64,000 nt of DNA from Saprospiraceae bacterium (lineage in GTDB: Bacteria > Bacteroidota > Bacteroidia > Chitinophagales > Saprospiraceae), in assembly GCA_016710625.1 (NCBI GenBank), contig JADJVK010000055.1, positions 1 through 64,000 on the forward strand, in the 5' to 3' direction. Shown in pieces: positions 26,994-36,437 of the stretch (its first letter is position 1; each line of letters starts with the position of its first letter). Under the pieces are notes generated by a model, which worked only from the letters and a program-made list of their open reading frames with translations, searched no databases and was not told the origin of the DNA. The translations under genes were made by a program, and so were the position numbers.

Positions 26994-27072
26994 GCTTTAT
27001 TTATTTGATATACAAAATTTGAATTAATATTGTAACACAAATTTATTCATTAATTTACAATTTTAATTACCA

Positions 27073-28956
27073 ATGAAATACTATCTATTTTTTAGTTTTT
27101 TTATTTCCTTTCTATTCAATATCAATAGTTTATATGCAGATACACTTTCTCCAAAACTATTTCCAATCTTTGAAAAAAGTAAATGGGGATATATTGATTC
27201 TACAGGGAAAATCAAGATTCAACCACAATTTGATTTTGCATATGAATTTTCAGAAGGATTAGCAAATGTTCGATCGAATGGTTATTATGGGTTTATTGAT
27301 TCCACTGGCAAATTTGTAATTGAACCAAAGTTTGAATTTGCAGAACCATTTAATAATAATGTTGCAGTTGTATATGGAAAAAATGGAAAAATGGAAGTTA
27401 TAAACAAAACTGGGACCGTTCTTTTTAAAAACAATTATAAATCTATCAATAATTTCAAAAATGAGGTTGCAATAATCACAACTTTTACAAATAAAAAAGG
27501 GATGATTGATAAAGAAAATAATCTAGTATTAGATACAATTTATGATTCTATTATAGATTATTTAAATAAAGAATTTTATGTTATAGAAATCAAAAAAATA
27601 GAGAATTATAAATCAAAAATAGAGTCTGGATTAATAAATAAATTTGGTAAGATAATTATCCCTGTAAACCAATATCCAAATATATATATTGAAAAAAATT
27701 CTCCTTTTTTTAAAGTTTATAAAAATATATCTGATCCAAATCAGAGTTATAATAACTATTCAATACTTGATATAAATTTGAATGTAATAGCTTCTAAATC
27801 AAATGGAAAACTCCTTCTAGATGGTTTAGTAAAATTGAAGAAAAAGAATGATGTTAATCAATTAGATATCTACTATTTTGAACATGAAAATAAGTTTTAC
27901 TTATTAGATACTACTGATATGAGTATCAATTTATTTAATGATGAAGTTATTTTATATAAAAATGAAAATGATAAATATTTTATAATTAATAAAGATGGAA
28001 ATATACTTTCAAAAAAATCTTATCGTAATGCTATTTCAAATTTTAACAAAGGGAGATGTGTAGTACTTGATATGGATTATCAAAAATATATTTTAGATAA
28101 AAATGAAAATATAATTTCAACAATTGAATATTTATCAGATGGGAAAAATGACCCAAATTATTATTTTACATCATTGAGTAGTAATGACTTTTCAAAATAC
28201 GAATATGCAAGAGTTAGTTTCAGAGAATTTATTGGTGTTTGTGATTTAGATGGCAAAACTATAATTGAACCAACTTTATTAAGAGTAAACGAAAATAGAT
28301 TTCAAAATGGACTTTTAAAATGTGATTTTGAAAATAAACTATGTTATTATAATACAGATGGTAAAATAGTATGGTCGGATACTAGTAACATAAGTGAATA
28401 CAATTATGATATTCAAAGAGAAACCTATTGTGGAATCAATCCAATTATCCAAAAAATTGATAAGAAAGACCCTTTATTCAAATCTAATAATATCCCAAAA
28501 GGAAAAATTTCAATTGTTTTAAGTGAAGAATCTGACATTAAATATAATAAAATGTTTTATTCTAACTCAATTTTGATTTTTAATAATAGCAAAGAAGACA
28601 AAAGTTTCTTATTTCAGGCAGGATCTCTTGATATTAAACTTGAAGCCCTTAATGAAAATAATGAATGGAAAGAGATAGAAAGATTTTACACTACTCCTAT
28701 TGATAGATTTGAAGATTGTAATTTAGAAGTAAAAACCCAAGAAGCAAAAACTTATTGGAAATACATAATTCCAAGATATTTTGGATCAATTAAGACTAAA
28801 ATAAGAGCAAAATTTCAATATTATGAACCAGCATCAAAAATTGGGAAAAAAGTCATTATTTATAGTAATGAAATAAATGGCAGTGTTAATCCAGCTCAAT
28901 TTTGGAATAAAAAAGATATATTTTTTATCGACTTTTTAAAATACTACTATAAATAA
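27073..28956 (+). CDS. WG-repeat secreted protein with family-specific C-terminal domain
   Basis: After a signal peptide (MKYYLFFSFFISFLFNINSLYA), WG repeats run from about residue 35: KWGYIDSTGKIKIQPQFDFA, YYGFIDSTGKFVIEPKFEF, then more degenerate copies to about residue 440 (for example ANYYFTS…EYARVSF..GVCDLDGKTIIEP). Such repeats form beta-propeller or solenoid surfaces for protein binding. The last 150 residues are not WG repeats. They match the C-termini of the two secreted proteins at 25.1-26.6 kb (LEALNENNEWKEIERF, YWKYIIPRYFGSIKTKIRAK, YSNEINGSVNPAQF). The module is thus shared by three neighbouring genes. Confidence 0.75.
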   Translation: MKYYLFFSFFISFLFNINSLYADTLSPKLFPIFEKSKWGYIDSTGKIKIQPQFDFAYEFSEGLANVRSNGYYGFIDSTGKFVIEPKFEFAEPFNNNVAVVYGKNGKMEVINKTGTVLFKNNYKSINNFKNEVAIITTFTNKKGMIDKENNLVLDTIYDSIIDYLNKEFYVIEIKKIENYKSKIESGLINKFGKIIIPVNQYPNIYIEKNSPFFKVYKNISDPNQSYNNYSILDINLNVIASKSNGKLLLDGLVKLKKKNDVNQLDIYYFEHENKFYLLDTTDMSINLFNDEVILYKNENDKYFIINKDGNILSKKSYRNAISNFNKGRCVVLDMDYQKYILDKNENIISTIEYLSDGKNDPNYYFTSLSSNDFSKYEYARVSFREFIGVCDLDGKTIIEPTLLRVNENRFQNGLLKCDFENKLCYYNTDGKIVWSDTSNISEYNYDIQRETYCGINPIIQKIDKKDPLFKSNNIPKGKISIVLSEESDIKYNKMFYSNSILIFNNSKEDKSFLFQAGSLDIKLEALNENNEWKEIERFYTTPIDRFEDCNLEVKTQEAKTYWKYIIPRYFGSIKTKIRAKFQYYEPASKIGKKVIIYSNEINGSVNPAQFWNKKDIFFIDFLKYYYK

Positions 28957-29005
28957 TTAACAAAAATCTTTGTATAATTTATATTTAATAACAGATTTAA
29001 ATCTT

Positions 29006-29806
29006 ATGGATATTCTCAACCAATATATACAAATCAACAAAACACTTTGGAACAAAAGAACAGAAACTCATATTCAGTCTGACTTTTATGATGTAGATGG
29101 TTTCATTAAAGGTAAATCTTCTTTGAATGAAATCGAATTGGAGCTTTTGGGTGACGTCAAAGGAAAGAAAATTTTGCATCTCCAATGCCATTTTGGTCAA
29201 GATACTTTATCCTTGGCTCGGATGGGAGCCATCGCAACTGGTGTTGATTTATCGGATAAATCTATTGAATTTGCAAATGAATTAGCTTCAAAAATAGGAG
29301 TAGATGCAACTTTTATTTGTTGTGATATATTTGATTTAAAACAACATTTAAATGATAAATTTGATATCGTTTTCACCACTTATGGCACAATTGGATGGCT
29401 TCCAGATTTGAATAAATGGGCAGATATTATCTCCCATTTCTTAAAACCACAAGGGAAACTTGTGTTTGCAGACTTTCACCCTTTCGTTTGGATGTTCGAT
29501 GATAATTTCGATAAAGTTGCTTACAATTATCAGCTGGAGGAGCCCATAATCGAACATGAGTCAGGCACTTATACCAATAGTGAAGCAGATATTAACTTAC
29601 AATCCGTTGGTTGGAATCATAGCATTAGTGAAGTCTTAATGAGCTTATTGAATCAAAATATGTTATTGGAAAATATGCAAGAATATGACTATTCTCCTTA
29701 TAACTGTTTCCAAAATATGATTGAATTTGAAAAAGGAAAATATCGCATCGGAAAAATGGGAAATAAAATTCCATTAGTATATTCTCTTGTTTTTGTCAAA
29801 AAATAA
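29006..29806 (+). CDS. Class I SAM-dependent methyltransferase
   Basis: The 266-residue cytosolic protein has a methyltransferase fold. The SAM motif is ILHLQCHFGQDTLSLARMGA, with the acidic ribose ligand in GVDLSDKSIEFA, motif II CCDIFDL and motif III FDIVFTTYGTIGWLPDL. The N-terminal WNKRTETHIQSDFYDVDGF is typical of a Bacteroidota methyltransferase group of unknown substrate. ATG at 29006 is chosen over the longer open frame from 28970, because residues 1-12 of the long form are not conserved-looking. There is no functional link to its neighbours. Confidence 0.82.
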   Translation: MDILNQYIQINKTLWNKRTETHIQSDFYDVDGFIKGKSSLNEIELELLGDVKGKKILHLQCHFGQDTLSLARMGAIATGVDLSDKSIEFANELASKIGVDATFICCDIFDLKQHLNDKFDIVFTTYGTIGWLPDLNKWADIISHFLKPQGKLVFADFHPFVWMFDDNFDKVAYNYQLEEPIIEHESGTYTNSEADINLQSVGWNHSISEVLMSLLNQNMLLENMQEYDYSPYNCFQNMIEFEKGKYRIGKMGNKIPLVYSLVFVKK

Positions 29807-29830
29807 TACTTTTACAAAAAGTTAAAATTT

Positions 29831-30343
29831 ATGGCATTACCAAATGTTTTTCAAAAAGACGTTACCGATACGATTATTGGAAGAATCCAACAATTAACAC
29901 CCGACACTACCCCATTGTGGGGCTCAATGAGTGCTCCACAAATGTTGGCTCATTGCAATGTAACCTACGAAATGGTTTATGACAATATCCACCCCAAGCC
30001 GAATTTTTTTATGAAATTCATTTTGAAAAGCTTGGTAAAAAACAAAGTAGTGACGGAAGCTCCATATGGACAAAATGGTCAAACTGCCCCTCAATTCATC
30101 ATTTCTGGTTCAAGAGATTTCAATAAAGAAAAACAAAGATTAATTGATTTTATTGAAAAAACACAAAAACTGGGAGCGAATGAATTCGAACAAAAAGAGT
30201 CGCATTCATTTGGGAAACTAACTTCAAATGAATGGAACAATATGTTTTACAAACATTTGGATCATCATTTAAGACAATTTGGGTTTAAAAAGAAAGGGGA
30301 AAAATGCAAGCATTTTTCCCCTTTTATTTATATTTCAGTATAA
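29831..30343 (+). CDS. DUF1569 (DinB-like fold) protein
   Basis: The protein is related to DUF1569, a small four-helix-bundle family similar to DinB: TIIGRIQQLTPDTTPLWGSM, SAPQMLAHCNVTYEM and the C-terminal HLDHHLRQFGF. Histidines (MLAHCN, KHLDHH) are in the places that bind metal in DinB proteins. The function of the family is unknown; thiol-linked detoxification has been suggested for DinB relatives. The last residues (GEKCKHFSPFIYISV) are encoded inside the terminator hairpin at 30295-30325, so the native protein probably ends at or just after KKKG and a small indel may extend it. Confidence 0.8.
   Translation: MALPNVFQKDVTDTIIGRIQQLTPDTTPLWGSMSAPQMLAHCNVTYEMVYDNIHPKPNFFMKFILKSLVKNKVVTEAPYGQNGQTAPQFIISGSRDFNKEKQRLIDFIEKTQKLGANEFEQKESHSFGKLTSNEWNNMFYKHLDHHLRQFGFKKKGEKCKHFSPFIYISV
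30295..30325. terminator. Strong bidirectional terminator
   Basis: A 13-bp stem (AGGGGAAAAATGC with GCATTTTTCCCCT) is followed by TTTT on the plus strand, and A-rich sequence precedes it for the other strand. It lies between convergent genes at 29831 and 30346. Confidence 0.85.
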
Positions 30344-30345
30344 TC

Positions 30346-31086
30346 TTACTTTTTATCTTGCTTTGCAAATACTTTTCTAAGCATTTCCGTATTTCTTACT
30401 CTTGGATCATTTCTGATTTCCAATTCTTTCTCAGCAACCATTCCGAAAAGCCCTTTCAAAGCTTCCTTCGTAACATAGTCATTCAAATCGGGATTTGCTT
30501 TCTTCACAAATGGTAGATTGTTATAAGCATTCACACAATCTGACCAGTATTTAGTTGCTCCCACCTCACTTAAAGAACTAGAGATAATTGGATTAAACTC
30601 TTTGTATAATTCTTGATTTGTAGTCTTATTCAAATACTGAGTTGCAGCATTTTTTTCTCCCATCAAAATATTCAAAGCATCTTGAAAAGTCAAGGAAGTA
30701 ATGGCTTTTGTAAATATCGGAGTTGCTTTTGTTACTGCTTTTTCAGCTCCTTTATTCATTTTTTCCATCAACTCATTTTCAATATTTCCGAAACCTGGAA
30801 CCATTTTCAATTTTGAAACTACGTTTCTCATATCTTCTGGAATCAAGATTTTATACAACTCACTTTTGAAATATCCATCTACTGCTCCCAACTTATCGAC
30901 ACCAGCATTTACGCCTTTATTTAAAGCTTCTTTCAAGCCTTTTCCAATATCTTCGTTCGATAATCCAGCACCATTCGTCAGAGAGCCTAATTTTTCTTTT
31001 CCTTTGTCCACCGCTTTTTGAAAATCAAATTGAGCCATCAAAGAGCTTGAAGCAAACAAACATAAAACGATTAATAACTTATTCAT
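30346..31086 (-). CDS. DUF4197 secreted protein
   Basis: It has a signal peptide (MNKLLIVLCLFASSSLMAQ, cleavage near residue 19), then the alpha-helical DUF4197 domain: GLSNEDIGKGLKEALNKGVN, LYKILIPEDMRNV, ITSLTFQDALNILMGEKNAATQ, and a C-terminal KEALKGLFGMVAEKELEIRN. About 246 residues is normal for the family, which is periplasmic and of unknown function. ATG at 31086 is chosen because it starts the signal peptide; the longer frame to 31152 adds a charged stretch. It converges with the DUF1569 gene at a shared terminator. Confidence 0.88.
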   Translation of the reverse strand: MNKLLIVLCLFASSSLMAQFDFQKAVDKGKEKLGSLTNGAGLSNEDIGKGLKEALNKGVNAGVDKLGAVDGYFKSELYKILIPEDMRNVVSKLKMVPGFGNIENELMEKMNKGAEKAVTKATPIFTKAITSLTFQDALNILMGEKNAATQYLNKTTNQELYKEFNPIISSSLSEVGATKYWSDCVNAYNNLPFVKKANPDLNDYVTKEALKGLFGMVAEKELEIRNDPRVRNTEMLRKVFAKQDKK

Positions 31087-31167
31087 TTTTAAACTTTTTA
31101 TTGTAGAACGATTTGAAAATGGTTTTAGTTTATACACAACCTCCATTAACAAAGCATTAATAAATTA

Positions 31168-32781
31168 CTACATTTTATAAGCTGAATTGAAAATCCTATT
31201 CCATCTTATTCCTTCCTTCATATTACCATTTTTAGTAGAGAACCATATAAACAATGGTTTTCCTACGATATGATCTTCTGGAACAAATCCCCAATATCTT
31301 GAGTCCTCCGAATTGTGGCGATTATCTCCCATCATCCAATAATAATTTTGTTTGAAAGTATAGGTTGTTGATTCTTTGTCATTTATGAACACTTTTCCAT
31401 CTTTCATTTCCACTTTATTTTGTTCATATGCACTGATCACTCTTAAGTACATTGCCATATTTTGTGGTGTCAAATTGATCGTAGCACCTTTGTTTGGAAT
31501 AAAAAACGGTCCGTAATTGTCTGCTGTCCAATTGCCATAATAAGTTGTATCGTGAGGATATAATTCACCTGGGAATTGAGCTTGCTTATATAATCTTTCC
31601 ACTTGAACATCCCCGCCCAAACTTTTAATTTTATCAACTTGGGTCAAATTCAGGTTATAATATCCTTTCTCTTGCAATTGATGATCATGAATACTCACCC
31701 CCCATTCATCTAATTTATTCAAATTCAAAGGAGAACTCGAAGTAACTTTATAAGAAAATTGCATTGTATTTGAATTCGGATTCGGCTGACCATTGATATA
31801 AATCTGTCCATCTTTGATTTGAAGCGAATCTCCAGCTACTCCTACACATCTTTTAATATAATGATCTCTTTTATCAATAGGCCTAGTAATCAAAGTCCCA
31901 TTATTTAAAATAGAGTTATAATAATTTGAAATTCCTAATTCATTAATGCTTTTGTAATATTCAAATGGTCGCTTCAATGAGCCAATATTAAAGCTTCTTT
32001 CTTTGGTTAAAATAATACTATCACCTTCTGGTACATTAAATACAACTGGGTCATTTCGTTTGATAGGCGTTAATGCTGGAAGTCTAAAATAAGGTAAACT
32101 AGGCGACTCCAAATAAGATTCTGTGTTTAAAATAGGAATTGTATTATGTAACAATGGAATTTGAGCCACCGTCATCGGCGTTCTGATTCCATAATGAGCC
32201 TTGCTAACAAACAAATAATCCCCAACCAATAATGAGCCTTCCATCGAAGAGGTTGGAATCACATAGGCTTCTATCAGGAACATACGGATGAAAGCAGCTG
32301 CAAATATTGCAAAAAACATCGCTTCTATCCATTCTCTACCTGATGATTTTGCATATGGATTATTGGCATTCAGCCTTTTAAGCTCATAAGTATTATTTTC
32401 CTCAGTAGCTTTTTGAATGCTATCAGCATATTCTTTTTCTAATTTCAAGGTAGGTCCTACATATAGGTCTTTATCATTTTTTCCAACTAGAAAAAACTTC
32501 AAAGGTGCATAAATTACTGCTAAAGCGGTATCAGCCAAACTCAGTTTGTTGAATGACCTAACCATATCCACAGCCATTCCGCAGAAAGTAAAAATATTGA
32601 CTATCGGGAATAATAACCACAAAGCTTCTTTAGGATTTTTACCGATAATATGGCACCATTCCACAAAATTCACCCCAGGAATAAGTGCTTTTTGAGGATC
32701 TCTTCCTGCCTTTTTGAATAATGGCATCAAAGAAATACTTAATAAAATATAAGAAACTATTAAAAAAATTAAAATGGACAC
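31168..32781 (-). CDS. lepB: Signal peptidase I (long Bacteroidota form)
   Basis: It removes Sec and Tat signal peptides on the periplasmic face of the inner membrane. N-terminal membrane helices (about residues 1-25, 45-110) are followed by a further helix (about 150-175), then the catalytic domain: nucleophile Ser in IPTSSMEGSLLVGDYL, general-base Lys in HYIKRCVGVAGDSLQI, and boxes MMGDNRHNSEDSRYWGFVP. The 537 residues include the long insertion characteristic of Bacteroidota. The start is GTG at 32781; no better ATG is in frame. RuvB is encoded upstream on the same strand. Confidence 0.93.
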   Translation of the reverse strand: MSILIFLIVSYILLSISLMPLFKKAGRDPQKALIPGVNFVEWCHIIGKNPKEALWLLFPIVNIFTFCGMAVDMVRSFNKLSLADTALAVIYAPLKFFLVGKNDKDLYVGPTLKLEKEYADSIQKATEENNTYELKRLNANNPYAKSSGREWIEAMFFAIFAAAFIRMFLIEAYVIPTSSMEGSLLVGDYLFVSKAHYGIRTPMTVAQIPLLHNTIPILNTESYLESPSLPYFRLPALTPIKRNDPVVFNVPEGDSIILTKERSFNIGSLKRPFEYYKSINELGISNYYNSILNNGTLITRPIDKRDHYIKRCVGVAGDSLQIKDGQIYINGQPNPNSNTMQFSYKVTSSSPLNLNKLDEWGVSIHDHQLQEKGYYNLNLTQVDKIKSLGGDVQVERLYKQAQFPGELYPHDTTYYGNWTADNYGPFFIPNKGATINLTPQNMAMYLRVISAYEQNKVEMKDGKVFINDKESTTYTFKQNYYWMMGDNRHNSEDSRYWGFVPEDHIVGKPLFIWFSTKNGNMKEGIRWNRIFNSAYKM

Positions 32782-32900
32782 AATAATATGTTTTTGTAAA
32801 AAAATTAGATTGCAAAAATAGTTTAAAAATTAATGTTCAGTTCAAAATTTAGAAAAAAGGTATCCTAAATTCGATGAAACACTTGTTTTTTTAATAAATT

Positions 32901-33941
32901 TTATTCTTCATCATCAAATAAACTCAAATTATTTGGATTCGATTGTTTGACTCCCAAGTGTTGATAAGCTTTTGCAGTAGCTTCTCTTCCTCTTGGCGTT
33001 CTTTGGATGTAGCCTTCCATAATCAAAAATGGCTCATGAACTTCTTCGATAGTCCCAGCTTCCTCCCCTACTGCTGTGGCAATAGTGGTTATCCCGACAG
33101 GTCCACCTTTGAATTTGTGAATTATGGTTGAAAGGATTCTGTTATCCATTTCATCCAATCCACTATTGTCAACATTTAAAGCTTCTAATGCATATTTTGA
33201 AATTTCTAGCCCAATCGTTCCATCACCTTTCACCATTGCAAAATCACGTACTCTTCGCATCAATGCATTGGCAATCCGAGGAGTTCCTCTACTTCTTCTT
33301 GCTATTTCATTAGCTCCATCATCCGAAAGTTCTATATTCAAAATATCTGCTGATCTGAAAAGAATTTTTTTCAGCGTCGCAATATCGTAATAGTCTAATA
33401 AACAATTGATTCCAAATCTTGCTCTCATAGGAGCCGTCAGTAAACCCATTCTAGTGGTTGCCCCAACTAAAGTAAAAGGGCTAATATTTATTTGGATACT
33501 TCTTGCATTGGGTCCACTATCAATCATAATATCGATCCGATAATCTTCCATAGCAGAGTACAAATATTCTTCAACAACAGTATTCAATCGATGGATTTCG
33601 TCGATAAAAAGCACATCCCCTTCCTCAAGGTTCGTCAATATACCTGCCAAATCACCCGGTTTTTCCAAAACAGGACCAGAAGTCATCTTCATTCCTGCCC
33701 CTAATTCATTTGCAATGATGTGAGAAAGGGTTGTTTTTCCCAATCCTGGAGGTCCATGAAGCAATACGTGATCCAAAGCTTCCTGTCTCATTTTAGTAGC
33801 TTGAATGAAAATTCTAAGATTTTCAACTATTTTGGGTTGCCCACTAAATTCATCCAGTTCCTTTGGTCTTAATGCCCTTTCTATCTGATGTTCGTCAGCA
33901 GAGTATTTATTACCAGTGGCATCTAAATTCGGATTTGACAT
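32901..33941 (-). CDS. ruvB: Holliday junction branch-migration helicase RuvB
   Basis: RuvB is the AAA+ motor of the RuvABC complex that moves Holliday junctions during recombination. Visible are RPKELDEFSGQPKIVENL, Walker A GPPGLGKTTLSHIIANE, Walker B FIDEIHRLNTVVEEYLY, the sensor-1/hairpin region LVGATTRMGLLTAPMRARFG, and the C-terminal winged helix with GGPVGITTIATAVGEEAGTI and EPFLIMEGYIQRTPRGR. The 346 residues fit the norm, and the gene is intact, a useful contrast with the many broken genes around it. Confidence 0.97.
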   Translation of the reverse strand: MSNPNLDATGNKYSADEHQIERALRPKELDEFSGQPKIVENLRIFIQATKMRQEALDHVLLHGPPGLGKTTLSHIIANELGAGMKMTSGPVLEKPGDLAGILTNLEEGDVLFIDEIHRLNTVVEEYLYSAMEDYRIDIMIDSGPNARSIQINISPFTLVGATTRMGLLTAPMRARFGINCLLDYYDIATLKKILFRSADILNIELSDDGANEIARRSRGTPRIANALMRRVRDFAMVKGDGTIGLEISKYALEALNVDNSGLDEMDNRILSTIIHKFKGGPVGITTIATAVGEEAGTIEEVHEPFLIMEGYIQRTPRGREATAKAYQHLGVKQSNPNNLSLFDDEE

Positions 33942-34144
33942 TACTTATATTAAAATTTGTTGCAAGATATGGAAAATTGTTGAATTGCTTTCTTACTGAT
34001 TTGATTAGAAATCGATTTGTTGTTAGTGACTTCATTTTATGAAAATAAAATAGGTGAATTGTGAATTTTTAGGATAAAAAAGGAATCCTGATTCAAAAAA
34101 TGATTTTTTTCTTATTAAATCAAGATATTTGCAAAAAAATATCA

Positions 34145-34534
34145 ATGAATCGATTTTTTTACTTCTTCATATTATTATTAATTATTGTTATTCACGACAG
34201 TTGTGAATCGGATCCATACAGACAAGGAGCGATTTTATACGAGAACTTTTGTGCAAATTGTCATGGGTCAGATGGGAATGGTTTAGGTAAAAACATACCA
34301 CCGTTAGTTGGTTCAGAAGTAATTAAAGATCCAATAAAGATGGGATGTATAATTAGAAATGGTTTGAGCGGAGAAATCACTGTTAAAGGGATAAAATACA
34401 ATGAAAAAATGCCTGCAGTTACTCGATTATCTGATTTTGAAATAGCGAATGTGATTAATTATATCCAGCAGAAATGGGGTAACCAACAATATGTGCAAAT
34501 CAATACATTGCAAAGAAGGATTGAAAAATTGTAA
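34145..34534 (+). CDS. Mono-heme cytochrome c lipoprotein
   Basis: It has a short lipoprotein signal (MNRFFYFFILLLIIVIHDSC, lipid Cys near residue 20) and then one cytochrome c domain: heme motif CANCHG with a DGNGLGKNIPPL stretch, and a later axial-Met candidate in EKMPAVTRLSD followed by the NVINYIQQKWGN helix. It is therefore periplasm-facing, anchored to a membrane, and should carry electrons. ATG at 34145 gives the signal; the frame opens earlier at 34100. No oxidase or dehydrogenase subunit lies next to it. Confidence 0.85.
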   Translation: MNRFFYFFILLLIIVIHDSCESDPYRQGAILYENFCANCHGSDGNGLGKNIPPLVGSEVIKDPIKMGCIIRNGLSGEITVKGIKYNEKMPAVTRLSDFEIANVINYIQQKWGNQQYVQINTLQRRIEKL

Positions 34535-34660
34535 GTAGATAATATTTGAAAATAAATAAGAATTTTGGGAAAGGATTTAAGTTCATTTTTATTAAAAATG
34601 TAATTGAAATTATAAATCTCAAGATTTAAGATGTAGATAAGAAAATATATTTTTTACCTT

Positions 34661-35306
34661 TGGGGTTCCAATTTTTCGGAATAGGCTTTAGTCCGTTTAA
34701 AAAAATTATTCTGACTGAAGTCCGAACTCCCAATTAATTGGGTTCAATTTTTCTAAAATATGTATAAGGATAATCTTCCCAGTTAATAACTAAACCAGCT
34801 TTTACTGGATTATTGATGATATAGTTTTTAAAATGTAGTAAAATTGATTTATTTTTAACTTTTTGGGTTCCGATTTTTCGGAATAGACTTTAGTCCGTTT
34901 TAAAAATATTCGGACTGAAGTCCGAACTTCCAATTAATTGGATTCAATTTTTCTTAAATATGTAATAGGATTATCTTCTCAGTTAAAAACTAAACCAGAT
35001 TTACTGGATTATCGATGATATAGTTTTTAAATTGTTGAAAATTTATTTTTTATAACCTTAAGGATTAACGGACTTTAGTCCGTTTAAAAATTATTCGGAC
35101 TGAAGTCCGAACTCCCCAATAAATTGGATTCAATTTTTCTTAAATATGTATATGGATAATCTTCTCAGATAATAATTAAACCAGCTTTTACTGGATTATC
35201 AATGATATAGATTTTAAAATTGTTGAAAATTTATTTTTTTAAACTTTGGGATTAACGGACTTAAGTCCGTTTAAAAAATTATTCGGACTGAAGTACGAAC
35301 TCCCAA
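34661..35306. repeat. REP hairpin and truncated RAYT-end array (left part)
   Basis: Four units of about 190 bp lie head-to-tail. Each has a pair of small hairpins (CGGACT-TT-AGTCCG and CGGACT-GA-AGTCCG, about 13 bases apart; units near 34687, 34885, 35069 and 35256). Each is followed by about 95 bp matching the last ~30 codons of the adjacent transposase gene (plus-strand text GGTTCAATTTTTCTTAAATA to CTGGATTATTGATGATATAG) and an AT-rich GTTGAAAATTTATTTTTT tail. Two units also carry a TTCCGA-TTTT-TCGGAA-type hairpin. The fourth unit runs into the intact gene. Confidence 0.88.
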
Positions 35307-35981
35307 TTAATTGGGTTCAATTTTTCTTAAATATGTATATGGATAATCTTCCCAGTTAATTACTAAACCAGCATTTACTGGATTATTGATGATATAGTTT
35401 ATAGTAGAATTGAAATGTTTTTCATTACGAATATATCGATCAAAATTAATTTCATTCCAAAATGGTTGGCCTGATCTGTTCAATAATTTATTAATTTCTT
35501 TTGATGAACCACCTTTTATATATTTTAGAACTTTATCTAATTGAACGTATTTTCTAATATCAAATTCTTCTTCATTCTCAGGTATTTGTATATTAAAATT
35601 TAACAGTACATGTACATGATTTGACATTATGCAACATGCTTCTAAAATATAGTATTTCCCATCATATGATTTAATTTTCTCTAAAACTATTTGAGCAACT
35701 TCTGGATTTTTTAAACAATGTGAACCATATTTAATATTATCTAAATATTTTTCAAATGAATTCCAATATTCAATCTCAGCTTCTTTCAATAATTTATTAA
35801 TTTCAATTTTATCTTTAAGTTGTCTTTTAATATTTATTTGTTTCAATTCCCAATTTGATTTAAGCCTTTCTATTGAGTCTTTTGGCATAGAATCAAAAAG
35901 TCGCCATGTTACAAAAAAAGTAGCTCCAATATTTTGAAAATGTGGTAAAATTCTTCTGTAGTTTATATTGAAGTTATCCAT
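35307..35981 (-). CDS. REP-associated tyrosine transposase (RAYT, TnpA-REP)
   Basis: It is a Y1-type (IS200/IS605-related) single-strand nuclease thought to cut and move REP hairpins. Features: ATFFVTWRLFDSMPKDSIERL near the start, the HUH motif in ACCIMSNHVHVLLNF, and the C-terminal block FNSTINYIINNPVNAGLVIN and WEDYPYTYL, where the catalytic Tyr lies in the STINYIINNPV region. The 224 residues are typical and the frame is intact. It has no terminal inverted repeats of its own; instead it is embedded in REP hairpins carrying copies of its own 3' end, on both sides. Confidence 0.92.
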   Translation of the reverse strand: MDNFNINYRRILPHFQNIGATFFVTWRLFDSMPKDSIERLKSNWELKQINIKRQLKDKIEINKLLKEAEIEYWNSFEKYLDNIKYGSHCLKNPEVAQIVLEKIKSYDGKYYILEACCIMSNHVHVLLNFNIQIPENEEEFDIRKYVQLDKVLKYIKGGSSKEINKLLNRSGQPFWNEINFDRYIRNEKHFNSTINYIINNPVNAGLVINWEDYPYTYLRKIEPN

Positions 35982-36149
35982 TAGTTACAGTTTTAAGATA
36001 AATTAGATATTATAAAAATAATAATATTATTTCATTTAATGAAAAATAAATTTAAAATTATTTAGAAATTTTGATTAACCAATTTTTGATAATAATCATT
36101 TTAAAATTTCTGACGAACTTCTAAATTTTCATACTTTAAGATGTTAATA

Positions 36150-36420
36150 TATAACTTTTTGGGTTCCGATTTTTCGGAAAAGTCTTTAGTCCGTTTAAAA
36201 AATATTCGGACTGAAGTCCGAACTCCCAATTAATTGGATTCAATTTTTCTTAAATATGTATAAGGATAATCTTCCCAGTTAATAACTTAACAAGCTTTTA
36301 CTGGATTATCGATGATATAGTTTATTAAATTGTTGAAAATTTATTTTTTTAACCTTTGGGATTAACGGACTTAAGTCCGTTTAAAAATTATTTGGACTGA
36401 AGTCCGAACTCCCAATTATT
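36150..36420. repeat. REP hairpin and truncated RAYT-end array (right part)
   Basis: One complete unit (hairpin pair at about 36182-36221, then the ~95-bp RAYT 3' end and the GTTGAAAATTTATTTTTT tail) and one terminal hairpin pair (36366-36408) lie here, in the same orientation as the left array. The last unit stops after CGAACTCCCAATTA without the RAYT end. Between the RAYT start and this array, 35982-36149, there is only AT-rich spacer. Confidence 0.85.
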
Positions 36421-36437
36421 TGTAAAATTACAGTAGA

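Noticed and set aside
34661..36420. Regularly spaced repeats as a CRISPR array
   Set aside because: Units are about 190 bp and contain transposase 3' ends; spacers are not unique and there are no cas genes. REP/RAYT explains it.
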